Origin: PALSA-1006 sp964532405
Lineage (GTDB): Bacteria > Pseudomonadota > Gammaproteobacteria > Burkholderiales > Gallionellaceae
NCBI GenBank assembly: GCA_964532405.1
Contig: CAZHIC010000013.1
Span: forward strand, 1 to 62,316
Reading direction: 5' to 3'
DNA length: 62,316 bases
Shown here: positions 24,701 through 33,007 of the stretch, piece by piece
Position numbering within the stretch: position 1 is the first letter of the stretch
Layout: each line of letters begins with the position of its first letter
The notes under the pieces: generated by a model
Databases searched by the model: none
Told to the model about the DNA's origin: nothing
Seen by the model: the letters and a program-made list of their open reading frames with translations, nothing else
Program-made: the position numbers and the translations under genes

Positions 24701-24918
24701 GATGGCTATCAAGGCAATGGCTTGTTTACGCATGCGCTGCTGAAAAGCATGAAGGCAGGAAGCGCTACGGACAGCAACCATGACAGTGAAGTGAGTGTGG
24801 CAAAGCTGAGGGAATAGGCAAGGCGGAGACGATGGATATTTCTAGGACGCTGGGCTTTCCTCAGTCACCGAATATTATTAGCTTCGGGAAAGACAATCCA
24901 TTGTTCAGAGTGCGATAG
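24701..24918 (+). pseudogene. C-terminal fragment of a caspase-like (peptidase C14) protein, frameshifted
   Basis: One frame reads GYQGNGLFTHALLKSMKAGS, then DSEVSVAKLRE, then stops. A second frame continues DISRTLGFPQSPNIISFGKD and ends at TAG 24916-24918. Together they match the end of bacterial metacaspase/C14 domains (GxGLFTHALLxGL, then QxPxxxxFGKDxPL). The catalytic His and Cys region is missing and one frameshift lies near 24815. It is fused directly to the mocR 3' fragment. Confidence 0.65.
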
Positions 24919-24921
24919 GTG

Positions 24922-24950
24922 TTCGTAGGAGCGAGGCTCGCTCCTACGAA
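24922..24950. repeat. Perfect 29-bp REP palindrome
   Basis: TTCGTAGGAGCGAG, one central G, then CTCGCTCCTACGAA: 14 of 14 pairs match. It is the compact form of the repeat at 9400-9459. It lies between the caspase fragment and the MazF-type toxin gene. Confidence 0.8.
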
Positions 24951-24990
24951 AATCACGGTTATTTAGCAGTGTGATTCACGAAACTACGGA

Positions 24991-25338
24991 CTATCCCAAA
25001 ATCTGCGCCAGCATTTGGTGTAACGAGTGCTGATCGCGAGGTGAAAGGTTGCCCATGCTGCGAATGACGAGAGTTTGTTCAAGTGTAGTCAAGACAGGTT
25101 TGGCGAAAGAGGGTTTGAGTAAGCCAGCCGCCTCCCAGTCGATAATTGCAAAAGAGGCAAAGTCCTCCGTGGTGAGGGGTTGACTGGTGATCGCCATGAT
25201 GAGTAAGTCCGGGCGATGTGAGTGGTAGGCCGTGTTGGAGATTACGACGGCGGGACGTTTTTTGTTCCCCTCTTGATTAGTGAAGGGAAAGGGAACGAGG
25301 AGGACTTCGCCAAAGGTGTAATCGGATTCGGAAGTCAC
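24991..25338 (-). CDS. MazF/PemK-family toxin
   Basis: The 115 residues start with GEVLLVPFPFTNQEGNKKRPAVVIS, the conserved MazF/PemK N-terminus, then MAITSQPL and a C-terminal helix with LGNLSPRDQHSLHQML-like residues. The family are usually sequence-specific mRNA endonucleases (known for the family, inferred here). The partner antitoxin lies eight bases upstream. The pair is bracketed by the intact mocR gene and a second mocR 3' end. Confidence 0.88.
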   Translation of the reverse strand: MTSESDYTFGEVLLVPFPFTNQEGNKKRPAVVISNTAYHSHRPDLLIMAITSQPLTTEDFASFAIIDWEAAGLLKPSFAKPVLTTLEQTLVIRSMGNLSPRDQHSLHQMLAQILG

Positions 25339-25346
25339 GGCGAGGA

Positions 25347-25547
25347 TTACAGTTTGTCGTACGCTGCGTCGGCGTCGTTATCCCAGACAGCGGCGAAGCT
25401 GGCGACAGCGGCTTGTGCGGCAGACTGTGTTAGGCCACGATCTTTTTCGCGGCTACGCAGGAAGTCTACGAAGTCGGTTACTTCTGCCAATCGCGTTGGA
25501 GGCAGTTGCAGGATTTTCTCAATCAACTGATGTTCTGTGGCATTCAT
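25347..25547 (-). CDS. Antitoxin partner of the MazF-type toxin
   Basis: The 66 residues MNATEHQLIEKILQLPPTRL...VTDFVDFLRSRE resemble the DUF2281-like/PemI-type antitoxins that accompany MazF/PemK toxins. It is encoded directly upstream of the toxin on the same strand, with an 8-bp gap. A small acidic C-terminal part probably wraps the toxin. No other role is suggested by the context. Confidence 0.78.
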   Translation of the reverse strand: MNATEHQLIEKILQLPPTRLAEVTDFVDFLRSREKDRGLTQSAAQAAVASFAAVWDNDADAAYDKL

Positions 25548-25747
25548 GGCAAGTTCCCGGGAAAGGATCGGTGCGATGGATTATACGTAAACTATTGTAG
25601 GGTGGTGAAGCTCGATGTTTAATGCAAATTCAAAACGATGAACTGCCATATGCTTAAAGGGTCTCCATCACGCTGTTTTCTGCCCTAGCCTACAAAAAGC
25701 GTAATTCCACTTCACAGTCATCCGGTTTTGATCAGCCCGCAGCCAAT

Positions 25748-27151
25748 TCACCCCGCCCTCTCCATCGCCTTTTCCAGCACTTCAAAAATCTTCGGTGTCT
25801 GACACTGCGCCACGTTGAAGCGCAGAAACGGTATAGCCGTTTGGCTCAGGCTGAACACGTTGCCGGGGGCGAGGACGACGCCTTCGTGCAGGGCTTCTTG
25901 CGATACGCGGGCTGAGTCCAACCCGTGCGGCAGGCGCATCCACAGGAACATGCCGCCCTGCGGTTTCATCCAGGGGGTGATGCCGAGTTTTTCCAGCTTG
26001 TGAAGCGTGCGTCCCATGGCGTCGACCAAGCGGCTGCGCAGCGCTTCGACATGGTGGCGATAGGCGCCTTGGCGCAACAGGGAATAAACCAGCTCCGCGC
26101 CTAAGCCGTTGCTGCTGAGCGTGGTAGCCAGTTTCAGATCGACGATTTGTTCCGCCCAGTCTTGCCGCACCGCGATGTAGCCGCAGCGTGCCGATGCCGT
26201 CAGCACTTTGGAAAAACTGCCGATGTGAATGACCCGGTTCAGGCCGTCGAATGAGGCCAGCAGGGGCGAGGTGTTCTGTGCGAATTCGGCATAGATGTCG
26301 TCTTCGATGATTAGCAGGTTGTGATCCTCGGCCAGTTTGAGTACGCGGTGCGCGACGATGGGCGATAGCACTGCGCCGGTCGGGTTGTGAAAAACTGAAT
26401 TGGTAATGTACAAGCGCGGCTTGTGACGCATCAGCAGTTCGGCCATCGCCGGCACATCCGGCCCCTGCTCGGTATAAGGCACGGCGATCAGTTGTACGCG
26501 ATGCGCGCGCAGCAGCGCCTGAAAGTTGAAGTAGCCCGGATCGTCGATCAACACCGTGTCGCCCGGCTCCAGTAGAAAACGGCAAATCAGGTCGATGGCC
26601 TGAGTACCGGAATCGGTCAGGATGATCTGGCGCGCAGAAGCCGCGACGCCGCGCTCGCCGAGACGACGACCCAGTTGTTCGCGCAAGGCGAGGTGTCCAT
26701 ACGGATGCCCGTATTCCAGCAGTCCGGCTTGCGGGTCTCTGGCCAGTCGGCGCAGGGCGCGGCGGATTTCTTCATCCGGCAACCATGAGGGGGGAAGCCA
26801 GCCGCAGCCGGGCTTGAGCATGTCGCCTTCGGCTTCAAGCGACTGGCGGATGATCCAGAGCGGGTCGATGCTGCGATCCCGCGTCGCCCCCACATCGGCC
26901 AGCGACAAAGGCGGCAGGTGCCCGCACACATAAAAACCCGAGCCGCGTTTCGCGGTAATCACGCCGTCGGCGGCCAAGCGGTCATAGGCCTCGACGATGG
27001 TGTTTTTCGCGACGCTTAAACGTTCGGCCATCTGCCTGATAGAGGGCAGCCGTTCACCCGGCACCAGCACGCGGGAGGCCAGTTGTTTGCGTATGGTTTG
27101 CATCACCGCTTCTACGCGGGTGCCGTCTTTCGGGTTGGGTGTTTTTATCAT
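25748..27151 (-). CDS. MocR/PdxR-type transcriptional regulator (GntR + aminotransferase fold)
   Basis: In 467 residues an N-terminal GntR winged helix (about 10-75: RLPSIRQMAERLSVAKNTIVEAYDRL, quoted in part) precedes a class I aminotransferase-like domain. The PLP lysine is in HIGSFSKVLT, and NPTGAVLS and DDIYAEF are present. Such regulators usually control an adjacent divergent gene using PLP or a PLP adduct; here that gene is the EamA exporter. A second, diverged copy of its 3' end lies at 24366-24698. Confidence 0.92.
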   Translation of the reverse strand: MIKTPNPKDGTRVEAVMQTIRKQLASRVLVPGERLPSIRQMAERLSVAKNTIVEAYDRLAADGVITAKRGSGFYVCGHLPPLSLADVGATRDRSIDPLWIIRQSLEAEGDMLKPGCGWLPPSWLPDEEIRRALRRLARDPQAGLLEYGHPYGHLALREQLGRRLGERGVAASARQIILTDSGTQAIDLICRFLLEPGDTVLIDDPGYFNFQALLRAHRVQLIAVPYTEQGPDVPAMAELLMRHKPRLYITNSVFHNPTGAVLSPIVAHRVLKLAEDHNLLIIEDDIYAEFAQNTSPLLASFDGLNRVIHIGSFSKVLTASARCGYIAVRQDWAEQIVDLKLATTLSSNGLGAELVYSLLRQGAYRHHVEALRSRLVDAMGRTLHKLEKLGITPWMKPQGGMFLWMRLPHGLDSARVSQEALHEGVVLAPGNVFSLSQTAIPFLRFNVAQCQTPKIFEVLEKAMERAG

Positions 27152-27267
27152 TTGTACCCCTAAATTTTTCGGACAGTATCATTGAATTGTACCCATCTGT
27201 CACTGTTGGGGCGATAATTTTCAGGGGAAGATGCAATCCTTCTTTACGTGAAATTGCGGGTGTGAAC

Positions 27268-28281
27268 ATGGACAAAGGATTCAAACCGGATTGTTCATCA
27301 GCCCCGATGAGATGTGACCTGCCAGCACCCGTTCGCCCTGAGCCAGTCGAAGGGCTTTGTCGTGCGGTGACGGTGGTTCGACAAGCTCACCACGAACGGT
27401 TTGGCGAGCAATTAAAATTCAAGGGCTGGAGCAGCGGGCTGCTGGGCGTGCTGATTTTTAGCGGCACGCTTCCCGCGACACGGGTGGCGGTCGCCACTTT
27501 TGATCCGATCTTTTTTACGCTGGCGCGGGCGGCGATTGCCGGTGTGCTCGCCGCGTTGCTCTTGTTGGTTTTGCGCCAGCCTCGGCCCGCGCGCAGCGAC
27601 AGCCGCGCCTTGCTGGTGGTGGCGCTCGGTGTGGTGGTGGGTTTCCCGCTGCTGCTCGCGCTGGCGCTACGGCACGTCAGTTCGGCGCATGCCACCGTGT
27701 TCGTCGGGCTATTGCCGGTGGCGACGGTGATGTTCGGCGTGCTGCACGGCGATAAAAATCCGCGTGGGTTGTTCTGGCTGTTCTCGTTGTCGGGGAGTCT
27801 GGTCGTGGCGGGTTTTGCGATGGGGCAAGGCGTCAGCGTTTCGTTGTTCGACGATCTGTTGATGCTGGCCGCGATTATCGTATGCGGATTGGGTTATGCC
27901 GAGGGCGCGCGTCTGGCGCGACGCATGGGCGGATGGCAGGTTATCTGCTGGGCGCTGGTGTTGGCGTTGCCGTTGATGTTGCCGTTGATGTTGCCGCTGT
28001 GCCTGTGGACGCTGCCCGGCAATTTTCAACAAGCCGCCTGGCCCGCCTTGCTGAGCTTAGGCTATGTCTCGCTGTTCAGCATGCTGCTCGGTTTTTTCTT
28101 CTGGTATCGCGGCCTAGCGCTCGGCGGCATTGCGTCGATCAGCCAACTGCAATTGCTGCAACCGTTCTTCGGGCTGGGTCTGGCAGCTGCGCTGCTGGGC
28201 GAACACGTCAGCGCGATGATGGTCGCGTCTGCGCTGGCGGTTGCGCTGTGCGTGATCGGGGCAAGACGGTTTGCCAGTTAG
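27268..28281 (+). CDS. EamA/RhaT-type (DMT) exporter
   Basis: The protein has about ten membrane helices in two EamA halves; features include GVLIFSGTLPATRVAV, LRHVSSAHATVFVGLLP and ISQLQLLQPFFGLGLAA. The pair MocR + divergent DMT transporter usually exports an amino acid or other metabolite. The ATG at 27268 (MDKGFK) is the natural start; the following ~40 codons (PVRPEPVEG...VVRQAHHERF) are a palindromic repeat inserted in frame before the transporter proper resumes at FKGWSSGLL. Total 337 residues. Confidence 0.85.
   Translation: MDKGFKPDCSSAPMRCDLPAPVRPEPVEGLCRAVTVVRQAHHERFGEQLKFKGWSSGLLGVLIFSGTLPATRVAVATFDPIFFTLARAAIAGVLAALLLLVLRQPRPARSDSRALLVVALGVVVGFPLLLALALRHVSSAHATVFVGLLPVATVMFGVLHGDKNPRGLFWLFSLSGSLVVAGFAMGQGVSVSLFDDLLMLAAIIVCGLGYAEGARLARRMGGWQVICWALVLALPLMLPLMLPLCLWTLPGNFQQAAWPALLSLGYVSLFSMLLGFFFWYRGLALGGIASISQLQLLQPFFGLGLAAALLGEHVSAMMVASALAVALCVIGARRFAS
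27331..27402. repeat. RPEPVEG-type repeat pair inside the eamA N-terminus
   Basis: GTTCGCCCTGAGCCAGTCGAAGGGC (27331 on) is followed by GGTTCGACAAGCTCACCACGAACGG (to about 27399). The two are inverted relatives and both are translated as part of the exporter. They match the repeats in mutS and the valS leader. Confidence 0.78.
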
Positions 28282-28378
28282 GGTGCGATGCGGCCATTTA
28301 AATAAGCACAGATATTGGCCGGGCTTTCGTGGCCTAGCGCAAGTCGATACACCCGCTATGCGGGCTACCGATGATGCT

Positions 28379-28408
28379 ACTAGCCATTCCGCTAAAGCGG
28401 CTGGTTAT
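28379..28408 (+). repeat. Palindromic repeat family 'ACTAGCCAT', copy C (short form)
   Basis: ACTAGCCATTCCGCTAAAGCGGCTGGTTAT keeps both ends of copy A but lacks the central stem; CCGCT/AGCGG makes a short hairpin. It is preceded by CCCGCTATGCGGG. Both lie in the 166-bp gap between the convergent eamA and pepA genes. Confidence 0.65.
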
Positions 28409-28447
28409 CAGGGCGAACGGACTCCGGGTAGCGCCGCAAGCGTGTGG

Positions 28448-29932
28448 TTATTTGCCTGCGCGATTGATGAGGTACTGCGCCAGCAGTGGCACCGGCCGTC
28501 CGGTCGCGCCTTTTTCCTTGCCGGACTTCCATGCCGTACCCGCGATGTCCAAGTGCGCCCAGCGGTAGTCCTTGGTGAAGCGCGACAGGAAGCAGGCAGC
28601 GGTGATGGTGCCGCCCGCGCGTCCGCCGATGTTCTGCATGTCGGCGAAGTTGCTGTCCAGTAGCGGTTGGTACTCTTCCCACAACGGCAGTTGCCATGCG
28701 CGGTCGTGCGCTTGTTCGCCCGCCGTCAGCAGTTCGTGGGCAAGTTTGTCTTCGTTGCTGAACAGGCCGCTGGCGACATGACCCAGTGCGATGACGCAGG
28801 CACCGGTGAGGGTGGCGATGTCGATCACGGTGTCGGGATTGAACTTGGCGGAGTAGGTGAGTGCGTCACACAGGATGAGGCGACCTTCGGCATCGGTATT
28901 CAGAATTTCGATGGTCTGTCCAGACATGCTGGTGACGATGTCGCCGGGTTTGGTGGCGCGGCCTGAAGGCATGTTTTCGCAAGTCGGGATGACGCCGACC
29001 ACGTTGAGTTTCAGCCCCATCTCGGCGACGGCCTGCATGACGCCGAGCACGCTGGCCGCGCCGCACATGTCGTATTTCATCTCGTCCATTTCGGCACCCG
29101 GCTTGAGCGAGATGCCGCCGCTGTCGAAGGTGATGCCTTTGCCCACCAGCACGACGGGTTTCTGTTTTTTGTCCGCGCCGTGATATTCCAGCGTGATGAG
29201 TTTGGCGGGTTGTTCGCTGCCGCGTGTGACGGAAAGGAAGGAACCCATGCCCAGTTTCTGCATGTCTTTTTCTTCCAGCACGGTGGTCTTGATGCTTTTG
29301 TGTTCTTTGCTCAATGCTAGTGACTTGGCGGCGAGGTAAGAGGGAGTGCAGATGTTGCCCGGCAGGTTGCCCAGCGTCTTGGCGAGATCCATGCCGTTTG
29401 CGATGGCGGAGGCTTGGTCGAGTGCACTCTTCGATGCGGCCGCAGGTTTGTTCAGCGTGGCAAAGGTGATGCCTTTCAGCGTTGCCGCTTTGGACGGTTT
29501 GCTCTTCAGTGCATCGGCACGGAAAGCCTGTTCGGCAGCCGTGAATACGGCTTGTTTGATAACCCAGTTGGCATCTTTGCCCAGGCCTTCATCGACGATA
29601 TACAGCGCCGCATCTTTGGCGGGGGTCGCGTTCAAGGCACTGAAGGTCGCGCGCAGAATATCCAGCGTGATTTTGTTGTTCAGCTCGGCGGTTTTACCCA
29701 GGCCGACCAGCAAAACGCGCTCGGCTGCGATGCCGGGGAGCTTGTGCAGCAGCAGGATGGATGCGGCTTTGCCGCTCATGTCGCCGCGCGCAATCATGTC
29801 GCTGAGGGCGTGTTGCGCGGCCTTGTCGAGCACTTGTGCGGCAGCGGATAATTTGCCGCCGTCGAATACGCCTACCACAACGCAACCGCTTTTCAGTTTT
29901 TCCGGTGTGGCTTGTTTTATGCTAAATTCCAT
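28448..29932 (-). CDS. pepA: Leucyl aminopeptidase PepA
   Basis: An M17 metallopeptidase of 494 residues when started at 29932 (AAGGGG Shine-Dalgarno). Conserved elements: VLVGKGITFDSGGISLKPG, MKYDMCGAASVLG, NTDAEGRLILCDAL, with the two-metal ligands Lys, Asp and Glu in these motifs. It releases N-terminal amino acids and in some bacteria binds DNA (Xer recombination). It is divergent from lptF with 34 bp between start codons. The usual downstream partner holC is separated by the accessory region. Confidence 0.95.
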   Translation of the reverse strand: MEFSIKQATPEKLKSGCVVVGVFDGGKLSAAAQVLDKAAQHALSDMIARGDMSGKAASILLLHKLPGIAAERVLLVGLGKTAELNNKITLDILRATFSALNATPAKDAALYIVDEGLGKDANWVIKQAVFTAAEQAFRADALKSKPSKAATLKGITFATLNKPAAASKSALDQASAIANGMDLAKTLGNLPGNICTPSYLAAKSLALSKEHKSIKTTVLEEKDMQKLGMGSFLSVTRGSEQPAKLITLEYHGADKKQKPVVLVGKGITFDSGGISLKPGAEMDEMKYDMCGAASVLGVMQAVAEMGLKLNVVGVIPTCENMPSGRATKPGDIVTSMSGQTIEILNTDAEGRLILCDALTYSAKFNPDTVIDIATLTGACVIALGHVASGLFSNEDKLAHELLTAGEQAHDRAWQLPLWEEYQPLLDSNFADMQNIGGRAGGTITAACFLSRFTKDYRWAHLDIAGTAWKSGKEKGATGRPVPLLAQYLINRAGK

Positions 29933-29966
29933 TCTGTTCCCCTTAAATTTTCTCGTGCTGCGCACT

Positions 29967-31109
29967 ATGCCGGATTATCCGCAATCTCACCAACAAAAGT
30001 CAAAGCCATCGCGCTCACGGGTCGTCGGCGGGGTGTTCTATCGTTCATTGGTGCGCGAGTTTGCCGTGACCGGCGCTTTCGTCTTTTCCATTCTGTTGGG
30101 CATTATTGTCTTTACCCAGCTGATTCGTCTGCTGGGTGATTCGGTCAGCGGGCTGTTGGCGGTCGATGGGGTGGTGGCGCTGGTGGGATTCAGCGCGCTG
30201 AATTACCTGCCGATCTTGCTCTCGATTAGTTTGTACCTTGCCGTGTTGCTGACGCTGACGCGAAGCTATCGCGACAGCGAGATGGTGGTCTGGTTTTCGT
30301 CCGGGATCGGTTTGACGCGTTGGATACGTCCGGTGATGGGCTTCGCCGTGCCGGTGGTATGCGTGATCGCGTTATTGAGTTTGGTGCTTGCCCCATGGGC
30401 CAAACAGAAATCGGAGGAGTTTAAGAGCCGGCTGGATATGCGCGATGATGTGACGCTGGCTACACCGGGTGCGTTTCGCGAGTCCAAACAGGCTGACCGG
30501 GTGTTCTTTTTGGAGAACGTCGATGCCAATAACAATCATGTGGGCAATGTGTTTGTACAGTCGGTGCAGAACAGCAAAGAGGGTACGATGGTCGCCAAAG
30601 AGGGGTTGCAAGAAACAGCGCCCAACGGCGATCGTTTTTTAGTGCTGCTGAATGGCACGCGCTATGAGGGAGTGCCCGGGCAACACGACTTCAAGATCGT
30701 CGAGTTCGAGCGCTACTCGGTGCGCATAGAAGCGGCAGAAATCAAAGAAAAGCCGCCGAATTACAAAAGTTTTTCCACGCTGTATCTGATACAGCACCCG
30801 AATAGCTGGAATATGTCGGAACTTGAGTGGCGCATAGGATTGCCTATAAGTGCGTTGGTTCTGGCGATGCTGGCTATCCCGCTCAGCTTTGTTAATCCCC
30901 GCGCAGGAAGATCGCTCAATCTGCTCGTCGCGGTCGTGATCTATATGGCTTACAACAACATGATGGGCGTGGCGACCACATGGGTCGGACAGGGCAAGAT
31001 CGGCGTCGTTATCGGATTATGGGCTGTGCATGGGGCGATGTTGCTGCTGATGGTGCTGATGTTCTACAAGCGTTTGTCGGTGTTCTCGTGGAGGCGTCTG
31101 GCGCGATGA
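29967..31109 (+). CDS. lptF: LPS export system permease LptF
   Basis: The 380 residues form six membrane helices around a large periplasmic beta-jellyroll domain, as in LptF. Marks are GVFYRSLVREFAVTGAFVF near the start, a RDSEMVVWFSSGI coupling helix and the second triplet of helices after ELEWRIGLPIS. With LptG and the LptB ATPase it extracts LPS from the inner membrane. The ATG at 29967 lacks a clear Shine-Dalgarno; a GTG at 30033 is a possible alternative. It overlaps lptG by four bases. Confidence 0.92.
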   Translation: MPDYPQSHQQKSKPSRSRVVGGVFYRSLVREFAVTGAFVFSILLGIIVFTQLIRLLGDSVSGLLAVDGVVALVGFSALNYLPILLSISLYLAVLLTLTRSYRDSEMVVWFSSGIGLTRWIRPVMGFAVPVVCVIALLSLVLAPWAKQKSEEFKSRLDMRDDVTLATPGAFRESKQADRVFFLENVDANNNHVGNVFVQSVQNSKEGTMVAKEGLQETAPNGDRFLVLLNGTRYEGVPGQHDFKIVEFERYSVRIEAAEIKEKPPNYKSFSTLYLIQHPNSWNMSELEWRIGLPISALVLAMLAIPLSFVNPRAGRSLNLLVAVVIYMAYNNMMGVATTWVGQGKIGVVIGLWAVHGAMLLLMVLMFYKRLSVFSWRRLAR

Positions 31110-32182
31110 GGTTGCTCACCCGATATCTGGCGAGGGAAATATATTCCAGCGTGGCCTTGGTTTTCGCTGTATTGATCATGTTGTTCGCCTTTATGGATTT
31201 GATCACGGAGTTGAATGACATGGGGGATGGCAACTACCACATAGGCAAAGTATTGCTTTATGTGGCGCTCATCATTCCCGGACATATTTACGAGTTATTC
31301 CCGTTGGCGGCGCTGATAGGCTCGATCTTTGCCATTGTGCAAATGGCGAGCAATTCGGAGCTGATGGTGTACCGGAGTTCCGGCGCTTCGCTGAAACAAA
31401 TGGTTGTCGCCGTGCTGCAGATCGGCTTGCCATTGGTGGTGGTGTGCTTTGCGTTTGGTGAATTCATTGCGCCGCCGAGCGACCATTTGGCGCAGGAGTT
31501 GCTGCTGAAGGCGAAGAATGCACAGGTGACGCTGAAGGGGTTTCGCTCCGGCGTTTGGGTCAAGGACGAGCGCAGCTTCGTCAATATCAGAAACGTCTTG
31601 CCGGATACCTCGCTGCGGAATGTCAGTATCTATGAGTTTGACGCGACTTATCATCTGCGCACGATCACCGCTGCGCAACGCGCCGCGTATGTCAGCAACG
31701 ACCAGTGGATGCTGGAGGGCGTGAGGCAAACCCATTTCAACGCTCAAGGCACCACCATCAACAACCAGGACAAAGTCGAGTGGCACTCGACGCTTAATCC
31801 GCGACTGCTGAACGTGTTGTTGTTGTTGCCCGAAAAAATGTCTTCATGGGACCTTTACCAGTACGTCCGGCACTTGAGCGACAACCACCAGAACACCGGG
31901 CGCTATGAAATAGCGATGTGGAATAAGTTGGTCTATCCCATCGCGGTATTGATCATGATGCTGTTGGCCTTGCCTTTCGCCGCCTATCATCGACGCGAAG
32001 GCGGGATAAGCGGAAAAGTATTTATCGGTATCGTGCTGGGCCTGAGTTTTCACTTCGGCGGCAAATTATTTTCCAATTTGGGCGCGCTGAATGATTGGCA
32101 TCCGATGTTGAGTGCCACGGCGATCAGTTGGATATTTCTGGCGATAGCGCTGGTGCTGATGTGGCGAACGGAACGGCGTTAG
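31106..32182 (+). CDS. lptG: LPS export system permease LptG
   Basis: The 358 residues start MRLLTRYLAREIY at the ATGA overlap with lptF. The first helices (VALVFAVLIMLFAFMDLI), the coupling helix around NSELMVYRSSGAS and the periplasmic domain (FRSGVWVKDERSFVNI) are typical of LptG, and KLVYPIAVLIMMLLALPFA marks the second helical half. It partners LptF in the LptB2FG transporter. The operon order lptF-lptG facing pepA is standard. Confidence 0.94.
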   Translation: MRLLTRYLAREIYSSVALVFAVLIMLFAFMDLITELNDMGDGNYHIGKVLLYVALIIPGHIYELFPLAALIGSIFAIVQMASNSELMVYRSSGASLKQMVVAVLQIGLPLVVVCFAFGEFIAPPSDHLAQELLLKAKNAQVTLKGFRSGVWVKDERSFVNIRNVLPDTSLRNVSIYEFDATYHLRTITAAQRAAYVSNDQWMLEGVRQTHFNAQGTTINNQDKVEWHSTLNPRLLNVLLLLPEKMSSWDLYQYVRHLSDNHQNTGRYEIAMWNKLVYPIAVLIMMLLALPFAAYHRREGGISGKVFIGIVLGLSFHFGGKLFSNLGALNDWHPMLSATAISWIFLAIALVLMWRTERR

Positions 32183-32230
32183 CGGCGCAGGCAGTGCGGA
32201 TGTGCCGGCCCAGTTAGTGGTGCGGTTGGA

Positions 32231-32638
32231 TTACTTCGCGGGCGAGGCGGGTTGTACGGCACTGGCCGCAGCGTGATGTTTCTTGGCATGTCGCTCGCGC
32301 AAGGTCTGTTTCACGGCTTCGCGTTTCTCCGGCGGCAATTGGTTGAAGGACTTGTACTTTTCTCTCGCCTGTTGGCGCTGCGCGGGTGTCAGTTTGCTCC
32401 ATTTTACCATCCGCTCTTGCAGGCGTTGTTGTTGTTGCGGGGTAAGTCGCGGGTAGCGTTTGGCGATGCCGATGAAATTCTTTTGCTGTTTTTCCGAAAG
32501 CGAATTCCATTCGCTGGAAAGCGGAGCAAGGGCTTGCTGCTGTTGGGGGGGGAGTTCGGCCCAAGCTTGCGCTATTGCCAGCGCGGGCAGATAGAGCAAT
32601 AAAGCGGCAAGCAGGGTGGCGGAGTAAGTCAGGCGCAT
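32231..32638 (-). CDS. DUF3106 exported protein
   Basis: The 135 residues have a signal peptide (ATLLAALLLYLPALAIAQA) and a mature part rich in Gln, Leu and Arg with repeated LxPxQQQ/LSEKQQ helices: LPPQQQQALAPLSSEW, TPQQQQRLQERM and TPAQRQQAREKY. This matches DUF3106, a betaproteobacterial periplasmic family of unknown role. It is the third gene of the sigma factor operon, nine bases after DUF3619. Confidence 0.84.
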   Translation of the reverse strand: MRLTYSATLLAALLLYLPALAIAQAWAELPPQQQQALAPLSSEWNSLSEKQQKNFIGIAKRYPRLTPQQQQRLQERMVKWSKLTPAQRQQAREKYKSFNQLPPEKREAVKQTLRERHAKKHHAAASAVQPASPAK

Positions 32639-32647
32639 GGGGCGTTA

Positions 32648-33007
32648 TTAGTCGACGTAGGCATCAACAGGCAAGTCGTCTGTCAGGATGGCAATATCGA
32701 TTTCGCTATGGTCGTGCTCATGCTCGTTGGTGTGTTTCCAATAAGCGGTGCCGCTGAGCAGGCATGCAGCAAGCACTAGCGCGAACGCCCAGGAGCGGAG
32801 TTTATGGTTGCTTGTCGGACTGCCGAGCCACACGCCGTGGTGATTGAGCCACGCCAATATCGGCGTGTGCTGCTGCAGCGCGCGATGGCTTTCTAATGTG
32901 CGGTTTCTGGCGGCACGAAGATTTTCGACAGCGGCGTCATCCAGCTGTGCGACAGACTGGTTCAGGAGTTGTTTGATTGAATTTGCATTCAGATTTATAT
33001 CGTCCAT
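32648..33007 (-). CDS. DUF3619 membrane protein, likely anti-sigma-like partner
   Basis: The 119 residues begin MDDINLNANSIKQLLNQSVAQLDDAAVENLRAAR, have one membrane helix (WAFALVLAACLLSGTAYW) and a short acidic periplasmic tail. The family consistently lies after an ECF sigma gene. The start overlaps the sigma stop by 13 bases, with GGAG upstream. A role in restraining the sigma factor is inferred from position and topology, not shown. Confidence 0.8.
   Translation of the reverse strand: MDDINLNANSIKQLLNQSVAQLDDAAVENLRAARNRTLESHRALQQHTPILAWLNHHGVWLGSPTSNHKLRSWAFALVLAACLLSGTAYWKHTNEHEHDHSEIDIAILTDDLPVDAYVD

Noticed and set aside
29346..29966. Long N-terminal extension of lptF
   Set aside because: The upstream frame overlaps pepA on the other strand and is Ser/Ala-rich antisense sequence; LptF homology begins after 29967.
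30980..31105. Extended start for lptG
   Set aside because: It overlaps the lptF 3' end; the ATG at 31106 overlaps the lptF stop and matches family N-termini.
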